The notes beneath the pieces were generated by a model, which was not told the DNA's origin, searched no databases, and was given only the letters and a program-made list of their open reading frames with translations. Position numbers and translations under genes: made by a program. A stretch of 64,000 nt of DNA from Peptostreptococcus equinus (lineage in GTDB: Bacteria > Bacillota > Clostridia > Peptostreptococcales > Peptostreptococcaceae): the NCBI RefSeq assembly GCF_027125355.1, contig NZ_CP114052.1:62001-126000 (forward strand), given 5' to 3'. Position 1 is the stretch's first letter; each line of letters starts with the position of its first letter. This document shows positions 8,842 through 17,508 of this stretch, piece by piece.

Positions 8842-10287
8842 ATGGCAAAAAAAGAAAAGCAATTTGTTGAAGAAATCACTAAAATGGAAGATGATTTCGC
8901 CCAATGGTATACTGATGTAATAGTAAAGACTGATATGGTTGACTATGCACCAGTAAAGGGTTTTATGGTGATAAAACCATATGGTTTTGCCATATGGGAA
9001 AAAATAAGAGAATATGTAGATAGAAGACTTAAGGAAACTGGTCATAAGAATATGTACTTCCCAATATTGATTCCAGAAAGTCTACTTAATAAGGAAGAGG
9101 AGCATGTTGAAGGTTTCGCACCAGAAGTAGCATGGGTAACACAAGGAGGAAATAAGGTATTAGAAGAAAGATTAGCTGTTAGACCTACCTCTGAAACAAT
9201 AATATGTAATATGTATGCAAAATGGTTAAATTCATACAGACAGCTTCCATTTTTATATAACCAGTGGAACTCAGTTGTTAGATGGGAAAAAACTACTAGA
9301 CCTTTCCTTAGAACTTCAGAATTTCTATGGCATGAAGGCCATACTATTCATGAAACTGCTAAAGAAGCGCTAGATGAAACATTAATGATTATAAATATGT
9401 ATGTTGATTTAGTAGAAGATATATTAGCTATGCCAGTAATACCAGGAAAGAAATCTCAGAGTGAAAAATTTGCTGGTGCTGATGATACTTACACAATTGA
9501 AGCAATGATGAAAGATGGTAAGGCACTGCAGTCTGGTACATCTCATTACCTAGGACAAAATTTTGGTAAGGCATTCAATATAACGTTCTCTGATAGAAAT
9601 GGAAATCTTGAATATCCATATTATACAACTTGGGCTGTATCTACTAGATTAATAGGTGGTCTAATTATGGTGCACTCAGACAATAGAGGACTGGTATTAC
9701 CTCCAAAAATGGCTCCAACTCAGGTTGTAATAGTTCCAATAGCCGCTAATAAAGATGGAGTAATGGAAGAAGCAAACAAAATTTTTGATGATTTAAAGGC
9801 TAGAAGAATAAGTGTAGAAATTGATGATAGGGATAACTACAGTCCAGGATACAAATTTAATGATGCTGAAATGAAAGGTATTCCAGTAAGAGTGGAAATA
9901 GGTCCAAGAGATATAGAAAATAATCAAGCATTATTATTCAGAAGAGATGAATTATCTAAATCAGAGGCTTCGTTAGATAACATTGGGCAGACAATTAGTG
10001 ATTTACTTGAAGATATTCAGTCTAATATGCTTGAAAAAGCTAGAAAGAATAGAGATGAAAGAATTTATCATGCAGAGAATATGGATGAGTTCGTTGATAT
10101 AATAGAAAATAAACATGGATTTGCTAAGGTTATGTGGAAAGATAACGCAGAAAATGAAGCAAAGATAAAAGAGTTAACGGGTGCAACTCTGAGAGTTATA
10201 CCATTCGAACAAGAAGAACTTGGAGAAACTTGTTTCTATACAGGTGAAAAGGCTGACTATATGGCAATATTCGCAAAAGCATATTAA
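8842..10287 (+). CDS. proS: Prolyl-tRNA synthetase, archaeal/eukaryotic-like short type
   Basis: This class II aminoacyl-tRNA synthetase charges tRNA-Pro. At 481 residues, with the [22 protein letters not shown] start and no editing insertion, it is the short ProS type 3 rather than the ~570-residue bacterial type. Motif 2 is visible in [17 protein letters not shown], and RPTSET precedes it. The anticodon-binding domain follows ([11 protein letters not shown]). The longer frame from 8776 would start inside the T-box terminator. The ATG at 8842 has AGGAGG at 8830-8835 and is the real start. Regulation is by the proline T-box upstream. Confidence 0.96.
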   Translation: MAKKEKQFVEEITKMEDDFAQWYTDVIVKTDMVDYAPVKGFMVIKPYGFAIWEKIREYVDRRLKETGHKNMYFPILIPESLLNKEEEHVEGFAPEVAWVTQGGNKVLEERLAVRPTSETIICNMYAKWLNSYRQLPFLYNQWNSVVRWEKTTRPFLRTSEFLWHEGHTIHETAKEALDETLMIINMYVDLVEDILAMPVIPGKKSQSEKFAGADDTYTIEAMMKDGKALQSGTSHYLGQNFGKAFNITFSDRNGNLEYPYYTTWAVSTRLIGGLIMVHSDNRGLVLPPKMAPTQVVIVPIAANKDGVMEEANKIFDDLKARRISVEIDDRDNYSPGYKFNDAEMKGIPVRVEIGPRDIENNQALLFRRDELSKSEASLDNIGQTISDLLEDIQSNMLEKARKNRDERIYHAENMDEFVDIIENKHGFAKVMWKDNAENEAKIKELTGATLRVIPFEQEELGETCFYTGEKADYMAIFAKAY

Positions 10288-10302
10288 AAATTAGTTTTAT
10301 AT

Positions 10303-10340
10303 AATAAAAGACGTAGATAATATTATCTACGTCTTTTATT
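10303..10340. terminator. Bidirectional terminator between proS and ispF
   Basis: A perfect 19-bp dyad with its centre at 10321/10322 has T-runs on both sides and lies between the convergent ends of proS and ispF. Confidence 0.88.
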
Positions 10341-10347
10341 ATTGTTT

Positions 10348-10821
10348 TTATTTTTCAAATAGTAGGCATATAGCTTGAGATGCTATACCTAGTTTTTGTC
10401 CAGTAAATCCAAGTCCTTCTTCTGTTGTGGCCTTAATATTTATATTTGTAAGTTCTGTATTCAAAATTCTTGCAAAGTTTATTTTCATTTCTTCTAAATG
10501 AGGAGCCATTTTTGGTTTTTGAGCTATTATTGTACAATCAATATTAGCTATTTTATAGCCCATTTGATCCATTTTATCAGCGGCATATTCCATAAGCTTT
10601 AGGCTGTCTGCTCCTTTAAATCGTGGGTCTGTATCTGGGAAATGTCTGCCTAAATCCCCTATTGCTAACGCACCAAATATAGCATCAATTACAGCATGAG
10701 TCAATACATCTGCATCTGAATGACCTAAGAGTCCAGTTTCATGGTCAATTTTCACACCACCTATTATCAAATCTCTACCCTCTACTAATTTGTGTACATC
10801 ATAACCAAGTCCTATTCTCAT
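10348..10821 (-). CDS. ispF: 2-C-methyl-D-erythritol 2,4-cyclodiphosphate synthase
   Basis: IspF cyclises CDP-ME 2-phosphate to MEcPP in the non-mevalonate isoprenoid pathway, as a cytosolic trimer. The metal-binding DVH (residues 8-10) and the following GHSDADV segment are clear, as is the [11 protein letters not shown] tail motif. The 157-residue length is typical. It is the last gene of a six-gene minus-strand operon, 10 bp after ispD. IspE for the same pathway is at 45917. Confidence 0.97.
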   Translation of the reverse strand: MRIGLGYDVHKLVEGRDLIIGGVKIDHETGLLGHSDADVLTHAVIDAIFGALAIGDLGRHFPDTDPRFKGADSLKLMEYAADKMDQMGYKIANIDCTIIAQKPKMAPHLEEMKINFARILNTELTNINIKATTEEGLGFTGQKLGIASQAICLLFEK

Positions 10822-10831
10822 AGCTTCCTCC

Positions 10832-11503
10832 TTATTTATTTAAAATATATTGCCCATAGGCAAGGTCTTCTGGTGTTGTAATCTTTATATTCTCATAAGA
10901 TCCCATTACCATTTTAACCTTATATCCTATAGCTTCAACTAAACTAGCGTCATCTGTTGCGCTAATATTATTTTCATAAGCATATTCGTAAGCATTTTTT
11001 ATCAATGAAGCTTCAAACGATTGTGGAGTTTGGGCACACCATAAAAATTGTCTATTAGGTGTGTCTTTAATAATATCTGAATCATCTACACGCTTTATAG
11101 TATCTTTTGAAGGAACTCCTACACAGGTAGCTTTATGTATTTTAGTGGCTTTTATAGACCTATCAATTATATCCTTATCAACGAAAGGTCTAGCACCATC
11201 ATGTACCAGTATATAATCAGATTTACCCATTTGCTTTAAACAATTGTATATAGAATCTTGTCTTTCTTTTCCTCCGTAGACTATGTTTACTCTATTTAAA
11301 TTATATTTATTTAAAATTTTTTCCATAAGGTCTTGGTCTTCAGGTCTAATAGCAAGATATATATTATCAATATTTTCGTGATTATAATACTTTTCTATAG
11401 TCCATGCAATCATAGGTTTGCCATTTAATAGAGCAAACTGCTTATTATAGTTCAGTTTCATTCTAGAGCCGGAACCAGCGGCTACAATTATTACATCATT
11501 CAT
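10832..11503 (-). CDS. ispD: 2-C-methyl-D-erythritol 4-phosphate cytidylyltransferase
   Basis: IspD transfers CMP from CTP to MEP. The nucleotide-binding loop VAAGSGSRM is at the N-terminus, followed by LNYNKQF, then VHDGARPF and the TPQ segment typical of IspD. The TTG start of the longer frame (11518) lies inside the ribosome binding site. TGAGGAAAG sits 6 nt upstream of the ATG at 11503, so the protein starts [10 protein letters not shown] with 223 residues. It is 27 bp downstream of the PH-like gene and 10 bp upstream of ispF. Confidence 0.95.
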   Translation of the reverse strand: MNDVIIVAAGSGSRMKLNYNKQFALLNGKPMIAWTIEKYYNHENIDNIYLAIRPEDQDLMEKILNKYNLNRVNIVYGGKERQDSIYNCLKQMGKSDYILVHDGARPFVDKDIIDRSIKATKIHKATCVGVPSKDTIKRVDDSDIIKDTPNRQFLWCAQTPQSFEASLIKNAYEYAYENNISATDDASLVEAIGYKVKMVMGSYENIKITTPEDLAYGQYILNK

Positions 11504-11530
11504 AAGAACTTTCCTCAAAATATATTATTA

Positions 11531-12073
11531 CTAGAATTTTTTACCTTGTTTCTTTTCTTCAATTGCGTTTATCCACTTGTCTGTATGGCCAACTAAAAAT
11601 TCATAATAATTTCCATTTACCATCTTTATACGAATACCATCACTTGTGAATGCTGTTGGTTTAAATCTATCAAATTTTGTGATTTTTGCAAATGGCATAT
11701 GTATAGCTGTTTTTTCTATCAAATCCGGATCTTTTGTAGTTGTTAGGATCAAAGATTTTTCTGTAAGATAAAGCCAAGACTTTATATTTTTCTTGCCAGG
11801 ATTAAGAAGTTCAGCCTGTTCGTCCATTTTTAATTTGCCTTTTTGGTCTAATTTCTTAGCGTAAATTCTCATATTTCTAGTATCTCTACCCCTAGAATTT
11901 GATATGTAACCTGTTAGAAAAAATGTACCACCCATCAATACAAAAACATACAATATTTGTGGTAGTGAATTTACTAAACCTGTTTTTGTGATACTAATAG
12001 CATTGATAGCAATTGAAAATACTATACCTACCAAGGTAGCTACCCATAGCTGTTTTAAAGTGCTTGTTTTCAT
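11531..12073 (-). CDS. Membrane protein with a PH-like/GRAM-like cytoplasmic domain
   Basis: I do not recognise a named gene. The 180-residue protein has two N-terminal membrane segments (about residues 10-28 and 38-56), then a basic, soluble region. The LLNPGKKNIKSWLYLTEKSL stretch, followed by FKPTAFTSDGIRIKMVNGNYYEFLVG, looks like a small PH or GRAM fold of the kind many Firmicute membrane proteins carry. Its start is 1 bp beyond the stop of the upstream transporter gene, so the two are probably translationally coupled. It could modulate the transporter or simply be a housekeeping membrane protein. Function unknown. Confidence 0.7.
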   Translation of the reverse strand: MKTSTLKQLWVATLVGIVFSIAINAISITKTGLVNSLPQILYVFVLMGGTFFLTGYISNSRGRDTRNMRIYAKKLDQKGKLKMDEQAELLNPGKKNIKSWLYLTEKSLILTTTKDPDLIEKTAIHMPFAKITKFDRFKPTAFTSDGIRIKMVNGNYYEFLVGHTDKWINAIEEKKQGKKF

Positions 12074-12074
12074 T

Positions 12075-13520
12075 TTATTTTATCTCCCAATCCGAAATTT
12101 TTTTGTTTGCTTGTAAGAACATAGTTATTATAATACATGCAAATCCTATTATAAAGCATGTGATAAATATATTGTTGTGTCCAATAAATAATGAAGTCAA
12201 TTTATCATTTATTGGAATAGTTTTATCTGTAAGTATAGAATTTATATCTACACTAATATTGGAATTATCAAAATATTTTACTATGGAACTGTTGAGTACT
12301 GTACCAAAGAAACTGATTCCTATTGTCTGACCAAGAGTTCTAATAAACATTACAGATCCTGAAGCTATACCGATATCATCTTTTGATAAGCTTTCTTGAA
12401 CTACAAATAGCAATGTATTAAAACTTCCACCAAAACCTAAGCCTATAAATGATGAAAATAAAACCATAAGAGCTAGGTTTATATTTGGTTTTAAGAATAT
12501 TAAGCCTAATAAACCTATATCAAGCAAAGCAAAACTAACTATTAGTATATGCTTTAATGAATATTTAGATATAACTCTTGCCAGAAGAACTGACCCTATT
12601 ACCCAGAAAAATGACATAGGTACTATGGTAGTAGTAGACATTATTGGACTATATTGTCCTACATTTTGCATAAAGGACGGGTTATATACATCCATAGCTA
12701 TTAGAACCATAGAATTTAGGAAAGATAAAATCATAATTATAAGAACTTCTTTAGTAAATAATCTAAATGGAAGTACAGGTTCTTCAACTTTCTTTTCAAC
12801 ATTAATAAATGACATCATACTTATTATCGCAACTACTATTAAGAATATCACGCTTAAATCATATATTGGATGTTTTTCAAGCATAGATAAGATCTGAAGT
12901 AGGCAAATAATAAATATAGTCAATAAACTAAGTCCCTTGCTATCAAGCTTTTGAGGTTTGCTTTGCTCTTTTACTTTATAAGACCTATTGATTAAATATA
13001 AACTTAAAAGAGCTATAGGTACATTTATAAAGAATATCCAGTGCCATGTAAGTTTTATTAACATTAAGCCAGAAATAAATGGGGCTATTAGACTACCAAC
13101 ACTCCAAAGAGTAGAATTATAACCCTGTATTTTTGTTCTTTCAGATACTTCAAATACATCCCCAATAGTTGCCATACTCAAAGTGTTTATGGCTCCTGAA
13201 CCCATACCTTGTACACCTCTAGATATTATCAAGAATATCATTGATTGAGATAAACCACAAAGTACGGAACCAACTAAGAATAATAGTATAGATAATTGGA
13301 AAAGTTTTTTTCTACCATAGACATCCGATAATTTACCAAACACAGCTGTGGATACAGCAGATGTTAGAAGGTATATAGAGAATAGATAACTAGATAAGTT
13401 AAAACCATTTAAATCTCTAACTATTGCTGGTATGGCAGTTGTTACAATGGTGATTTCTATGGCACTCATAAATGAGCAGGCATATATGGCGAAGGCTATT
13501 AATTTTTTATCTGTATTCAT
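12075..13520 (-). CDS. Major facilitator transporter, DHA2 (14-TM) drug:H+ antiporter type
   Basis: The 481-residue membrane protein has about 14 hydrophobic segments. MFS motif A is GKLSDVYGRKKL between TM2 and TM3. The GSGAINTLSMATIGDVF and WHWIFFINVPIALL stretches are typical of the EmrB/QacA family, which exports lipophilic cations and other drugs using the proton gradient. The substrate cannot be told. The start has GGAGG 5 nt upstream. It is 12 bp downstream of the aminopeptidase gene and in the same operon as ispD and ispF. Confidence 0.88.
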   Translation of the reverse strand: MNTDKKLIAFAIYACSFMSAIEITIVTTAIPAIVRDLNGFNLSSYLFSIYLLTSAVSTAVFGKLSDVYGRKKLFQLSILLFLVGSVLCGLSQSMIFLIISRGVQGMGSGAINTLSMATIGDVFEVSERTKIQGYNSTLWSVGSLIAPFISGLMLIKLTWHWIFFINVPIALLSLYLINRSYKVKEQSKPQKLDSKGLSLLTIFIICLLQILSMLEKHPIYDLSVIFLIVVAIISMMSFINVEKKVEEPVLPFRLFTKEVLIIMILSFLNSMVLIAMDVYNPSFMQNVGQYSPIMSTTTIVPMSFFWVIGSVLLARVISKYSLKHILIVSFALLDIGLLGLIFLKPNINLALMVLFSSFIGLGFGGSFNTLLFVVQESLSKDDIGIASGSVMFIRTLGQTIGISFFGTVLNSSIVKYFDNSNISVDINSILTDKTIPINDKLTSLFIGHNNIFITCFIIGFACIIITMFLQANKKISDWEIK

Positions 13521-13532
13521 TATAACCTCCGA

Positions 13533-14759
13533 CTAAAATGCCCAATTTCCATTTTTGAAAATCTGAACCTTATCACCATTTGCCTTTATTCCTACTATGT
13601 CCAAAGTATTATCGCCTATCATAAAATCGACATGTGTAGTACTTGTATTCACGCCTTTTTCTTCTTTTTCTTTATCAGTAAATTTATCGCCATTTTTTAT
13701 GCAAGAGCTATAAGCTGCACCTATTGCCAAATGGCAAGATGCATTTTCATCAAATAGGGTAGAATAAAATATTATGTTTCTATTAGATATTGGAGAATCA
13801 AAAGGAACTAGGGCTATTTCACCTAATCTCATTGAACCTTCATCAGTTTCTATAAGATTTTTTAGATTTTCTTTTCCTATTTTAGCATCAAAATCTACTA
13901 CCTTACCATTTTTATATTCAATCCAAAATTCATCTATTAAACTACCTGCATAAATCAGAGGTTTAGTAGAATATACTCTACCATTTACCTTGTCTTTGTG
14001 AGGCATACCAAAAATTTCTTCTGTAGGTATGTTGGGATTAAATGGGTTTGAATTTGGATCTTTTGAATCACCACTTAACCATATATGCCCTTCAGGTAAT
14101 CCTACTGTCAAATTAGTTTTCAATGATTTGTATCTAAGTTCTTTGAAATTTAATTCATTTAGTAAATCTGTTCTTTCTTTAAGATTTTTATTATGTTTTT
14201 CCCATTCTTTTATTGGATTTTCTGTGACTCTTGAACAATCTAAGATACTTTCCCATAGATATTCATAAGCTATTTTTGAATCTAATTCAGGGAACACTTT
14301 TTTTGCCCAGTTTTCAGATGGTGCTGCCACAATTGACCATTTAACCTTGTCTGAAAGTGTATATGATCTCCATTCTTTTAGATATTTACCAGAAATTTTT
14401 TGAAACCTTCCTATTCTATCTGGATCGACACCAATCATCATATCTGGATCACTAGAAATGATTGATAGGAAAGACCCGCCATCCTTTGCTATTTGAGTAT
14501 ATTTTTCTGCTTGCCATTGTGGATATTCATCAAATGCATCACTTGGGGCATTTAAATATTTTTCTCTAGTAATAAAATCATCGCTATATTCAACATATAC
14601 ATGCTTTGCACCAAAGGCATATGCATGTTTTACACATAATCTAACAAAATCTTTTGCTTCTATATCAGCTCTAATTAGTAGAATTTCACCTTCCTTAACA
14701 TTTACACCTACTTCAACTACAAGTTGTGCAAATTTATCGATTCTTTCATTTAAATTCAT
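13533..14759 (-). CDS. M29-family aminopeptidase
   Basis: The protein matches the thermophilic M29 metallo-aminopeptidases (AmpS/PepS type), which remove N-terminal residues from peptides. NERIDKFAQLVVEVGVNVKEGE starts the family N-domain. Metal ligands fall in the C-terminal part: EIFGMPHKDKVNGRVYSTKPL, the EGSMRLGEIALVP region, and CHLAIGAAY with VDFMIG. The longer frame to 14789 is replaced by the ATG at 14759 because AAGGAGG lies 7 nt upstream of it. This gives 408 residues, the family length. It probably supplies amino acids from peptides in this peptide-using anaerobe. Confidence 0.92.
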   Translation of the reverse strand: MNLNERIDKFAQLVVEVGVNVKEGEILLIRADIEAKDFVRLCVKHAYAFGAKHVYVEYSDDFITREKYLNAPSDAFDEYPQWQAEKYTQIAKDGGSFLSIISSDPDMMIGVDPDRIGRFQKISGKYLKEWRSYTLSDKVKWSIVAAPSENWAKKVFPELDSKIAYEYLWESILDCSRVTENPIKEWEKHNKNLKERTDLLNELNFKELRYKSLKTNLTVGLPEGHIWLSGDSKDPNSNPFNPNIPTEEIFGMPHKDKVNGRVYSTKPLIYAGSLIDEFWIEYKNGKVVDFDAKIGKENLKNLIETDEGSMRLGEIALVPFDSPISNRNIIFYSTLFDENASCHLAIGAAYSSCIKNGDKFTDKEKEEKGVNTSTTHVDFMIGDNTLDIVGIKANGDKVQIFKNGNWAF

Positions 14760-14793
14760 AATTTCCTCCTTGCTTACTTTCTTAGACATAAGT

Positions 14794-15972
14794 CTATTTT
14801 AAATCCAGCATATCAGCTGGAACTAATCTCTTTAATGTATCTTTGTATAGATTTATATTATACTGTCCTTGGCCATACATTTCAATATGCTTGTTGGCCA
14901 AATCAATAGGATATTTGTCTAGTCTATAGACACTTCCATCATAGCCAAAGTTAGTTCTTTCTAAGTGAAATACCAATGGTGTAAATTTGGCATTAGATAT
15001 ATATTTTTTATTTCCGTCAATTACAAAATCACACGAAACCATAGCCTCTAAATATGTAGTTGGTTTTAGCATATTGTGAACAAAATTTCCTGTTCCGTAG
15101 AAAATTAAAGTTTTCTTTCCATTTTGAGCTTGTAGCCATTCTGATTTTTGTATTCTATGAGCGTGAGTTCCAACTACCAGATCTACTCCTTGTTCGTTGA
15201 ATAACTTTGCAAATTTTATCTGTTGGCTAGATAAATCCTCAACGCCTTCATCTCCCCAATGTGTAGAGACGATGATAAAATCTGATTTTCCCTTAACTCT
15301 TGATATATCTTCTTTTACATTTTTTTCGTTTAAATAAGATACCATGTACTCATTATCTGGCAGCATACCATTTGTATCATAGGTATAAAATAAAATAGCT
15401 ATTTTAATGCCGTTTTTACTAATAATAAGAGGTATATTTCTTGATTTTTGACTGTCGTATAAACCACCATGATACAAATCAGTTTGGTTCCATATTTTCA
15501 CGGAATTTTTTATACCTTGCGAACCCATATCCATAGAGTGGTTATTGGCTAAATTTATTATATTAAAACCAGTTTTTTTAAGGCTAGGAATCATTGACTG
15601 TGGGCAATTGAATTTTGGATAAGTACTAATTCCTGAAGAATCTCCAGATATAATAGATTCTTGATTTATATAGGCTAGGTCAAATTTTTTTATATCCGAG
15701 CTAATATTTTCATAAAAGTGATCAAAATTGTATTTACCATCACCAATTATGCCATCATGACTGTCAGCAGCAATATAAATAGAATCATGGATTAAGTTAT
15801 CTCCAACTCCTACAAAAGATACTTTTTTAAACTTTTGTGTATAAGAGTTTTTTTCTTTAATAATACTATTACCATGTATTGTATTTAAGAAAACAAAGCT
15901 AACCGAAGCAATAAATAATAACATAATAAAAATTGAAAGTCCTATAAATCCTTTTTCATCCTTGAAATCCAT
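14794..15972 (-). CDS. CapA-like membrane-anchored metallophosphatase-fold protein
   Basis: The family (PGA_cap) takes its name from CapA of poly-gamma-glutamate capsule synthesis and has a calcineurin-like phosphatase fold. One N-terminal membrane anchor (about residues 9-31) is followed by the extracellular domain. Motifs are GVGDNLIHD, NQESII, LANNHSMDMG, THWGDEG and VGTHAHRIQ, whose Asp, His and Asn residues form a dimetal site. No capB or capC is nearby, so a capsule role is not supported. Many such solitary CapA proteins have unknown wall-related roles. The ATG at 15972 is used because the longer frame starts in the G-rich binding site. It is the first gene of the six-gene operon. Confidence 0.85.
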   Translation of the reverse strand: MDFKDEKGFIGLSIFIMLLFIASVSFVFLNTIHGNSIIKEKNSYTQKFKKVSFVGVGDNLIHDSIYIAADSHDGIIGDGKYNFDHFYENISSDIKKFDLAYINQESIISGDSSGISTYPKFNCPQSMIPSLKKTGFNIINLANNHSMDMGSQGIKNSVKIWNQTDLYHGGLYDSQKSRNIPLIISKNGIKIAILFYTYDTNGMLPDNEYMVSYLNEKNVKEDISRVKGKSDFIIVSTHWGDEGVEDLSSQQIKFAKLFNEQGVDLVVGTHAHRIQKSEWLQAQNGKKTLIFYGTGNFVHNMLKPTTYLEAMVSCDFVIDGNKKYISNAKFTPLVFHLERTNFGYDGSVYRLDKYPIDLANKHIEMYGQGQYNINLYKDTLKRLVPADMLDLK

Positions 15973-16024
15973 AAAATTCCCCACCCTTATAGATAAATAT
16001 AAATTAATTTAGCTCTCTTAAATT

Positions 16025-16033
16025 AGTATAACA
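16025..16033 (-). promoter_or_regulatory. Extended -10 promoter for the capA-to-ispF operon
   Basis: On the minus strand the sequence reads TGTTATACT, a one-mismatch extended -10, about 52 bp before the capA-like start. The -35 is weak. Confidence 0.45.
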
Positions 16034-16148
16034 TAAGTAGCTATAAATTTATTGAAAAATGAACAGTTACTCAACAATTTAATAAGAACAATATATAAGT
16101 TTTAAAAATAGTTTCCAGAAGAATTTACATTTTTAATTTATTTTATGC

Positions 16149-16177
16149 TTGAATATTTGATAAAAAAATAGTATTAT
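16149..16177 (+). promoter_or_regulatory. Promoter of the structured leader RNA before speD
   Basis: TTGAAT (16149-16154), a 17-bp spacer, then TATTAT (16172-16177). The predicted transcript begins near 16184, just where the structured, GC-richer segment starts. Confidence 0.6.
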
Positions 16178-16183
16178 AAAAAA

Positions 16184-16602
16184 CAGATGATTAAAGCGTT
16201 TTTTGCGTCCATCATCACAAACTATTTGCCAGTAGATTCTGGCCCATCTGACCAAGCTAAATTTAGTTTAAGTGGCCATACGGACAGCCCGGTCAAATGC
16301 CGATAGCGATTGTGATATCGTGTTGATGAGTGAAATCCTCAATTTATAAGTAGGAGAGATCCTATAAAATTGCATTAAGCAGTACTTGTGAAGAATCAAC
16401 ATGAGCAGTAAGAGTATTATTACTGAATAGGCTCAAAATACGTATGTTAGGTCATATATTATGATTATTTTCTATTAAAATTAGTAACTAGGATTACATG
16501 ATTTTTAGAAAGATATATAATTTTTATAATATATTTGATTGCCATCAATACACATATAGATTCTTTCCTTGTACAATTCATTTTCATGAGTTGTTTTTTT
16601 TT
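16184..16602 (+). ncRNA. Unidentified structured RNA (leader or small RNA) upstream of the polyamine operon
   Basis: No gene fits here. By hand count, 16201-16320 is 45% G+C, whereas 16441-16560 is 20%. Complementary segments form two adjoining domains. Domain 1 is closed by ATCACAA (16214-16220) with TTGTGAT (16310-16316). It contains CCAG/CTGG (16229-16232, 16239-16242), TGACC/GGTCA (16249-16253, 16291-16295) and a short hairpin at 16254-16269. Domain 2 is closed by 16320-16327 with 16395-16402. It holds a hairpin, CAATTT/AAATTG outside TAGGA-GAGA-TCCTA (16340-16372). A further hairpin is CAGTAA/TTACTG (16406-16425). An upstream promoter and an intrinsic terminator at 16574-16602 bracket it. 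It matches none of the riboswitch, tmRNA, 6S, SRP or RNase P consensus features I can recall. It could be a cis attenuator of speD or a free small RNA. Confidence 0.55.
16574..16602 (+). terminator. Intrinsic terminator 63 bp upstream of speD
   Basis: CAATTCAT (16574-16581) pairs with ATGAGTTG (16586-16593) across a TTTC loop and is followed by nine T's. It lies inside the speD leader, so it either ends a small RNA or acts as an attenuator. Confidence 0.75.
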
Positions 16603-16621
16603 ATGCCGTGAAATGAATGTA

Positions 16622-16638
16622 TATCTTAACATAAGATA
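16622..16638. promoter_or_regulatory. Inverted repeat just upstream of speD
   Basis: TATCTTA-ACA-TAAGATA lies 27 bp before the speD start. It is short and perfect, and may be an operator or a 5' hairpin. No clear promoter lies between the terminator and speD. Confidence 0.35.
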
Positions 16639-16665
16639 AAAACTTACTTTAAGAAAGGGAAAAAT

Positions 16666-17508
16666 ATGTCGGAAAAAATGAAATTATATGGATTTAATAA
16701 CTTGACTAAATCCTTGAGCTTTAACATCTATGATGTTTGTTATGCAAAGACGAAAGAAGAACAAAATAATTATGTTGCCTATATTGATGAGCAATATAAT
16801 GCGGAGAGACTTACAGCAATTTTATGCAAGGTAACGGAAATAATAGGTGCTCATGTACTTAATATTTCAAAACAGGATTATGATCCTCAGGGTGCAAGTG
16901 TGACTATATTAATAGCTGAAGAGCCTATATCCAAAAAAGATAGGGATGCATCTTGTAATGGTGGAGAAAATTTTATGGATGAAATACATAGTACTAATAT
17001 AAAAGAACAAGTCTTAGCTACTCGTGATACAGTAGTTGGACACCTAGATAAGAGTCATGTGACAGTACACACGTATCCGGAATATCATCCAGACAAGTCT
17101 ATCTCTAGCTTTAGGGTAGATATAGATGTTGCTACTTGCGGAAAAATATCGCCATTAAATGCACTTAATTTTCTAATAAGTTGTTTTGATTCAGATATAA
17201 TAACTATGGATTATAAGGTTCGTGGTTTTACAAGAGAAGAAGATGGAAGAAAAATATTTATTGATCATGACATTACATCAATTCAGGATTATATAGATAA
17301 AGAGACTTTGGAAAAATATGATGCACAGGATGTAAATGTATATCAGTCTAATATTTTTCATACTAAAATGCTTATAAAAGAGTTAGAACTCGAAAACTAT
17401 TTATTTGATAAGGATCCTCGTGAATTTTCGCCAAAGCAACGTCTCACAATATTAGAAAATTTAAGAAGAGAAATGATAGAGGTGTATAGTGGAAGAAATA
17501 TATACTAA
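16666..17508 (+). CDS. speD: S-adenosylmethionine decarboxylase proenzyme (E. coli type)
   Basis: SpeD decarboxylates SAM to supply aminopropyl groups for spermidine. It is the long (280-residue) E. coli-like type, not the short Bacillus/Thermotoga type. The self-cleavage site is in HLDKSHVTVHTYPE: the chain breaks before Ser130, which becomes the pyruvoyl cofactor. The VATCGK cysteine (about residue 160) matches the catalytic Cys region. The ATG at 16666 has AAAGGG about 7 nt upstream. It overlaps speA by 20 nt and is the first gene of speD-speA-speE-speB. The upstream leader RNA may regulate the operon. Confidence 0.95.
   Translation: MSEKMKLYGFNNLTKSLSFNIYDVCYAKTKEEQNNYVAYIDEQYNAERLTAILCKVTEIIGAHVLNISKQDYDPQGASVTILIAEEPISKKDRDASCNGGENFMDEIHSTNIKEQVLATRDTVVGHLDKSHVTVHTYPEYHPDKSISSFRVDIDVATCGKISPLNALNFLISCFDSDIITMDYKVRGFTREEDGRKIFIDHDITSIQDYIDKETLEKYDAQDVNVYQSNIFHTKMLIKELELENYLFDKDPREFSPKQRLTILENLRREMIEVYSGRNIY

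Noticed and set aside
16401..16430. Nine-codon frame (ATG to TAG) in the speD leader, considered as a polyamine-sensing upstream ORF
   Set aside because: No ribosome binding site precedes it, and its codons overlap a hairpin of the structured RNA. It is probably chance.
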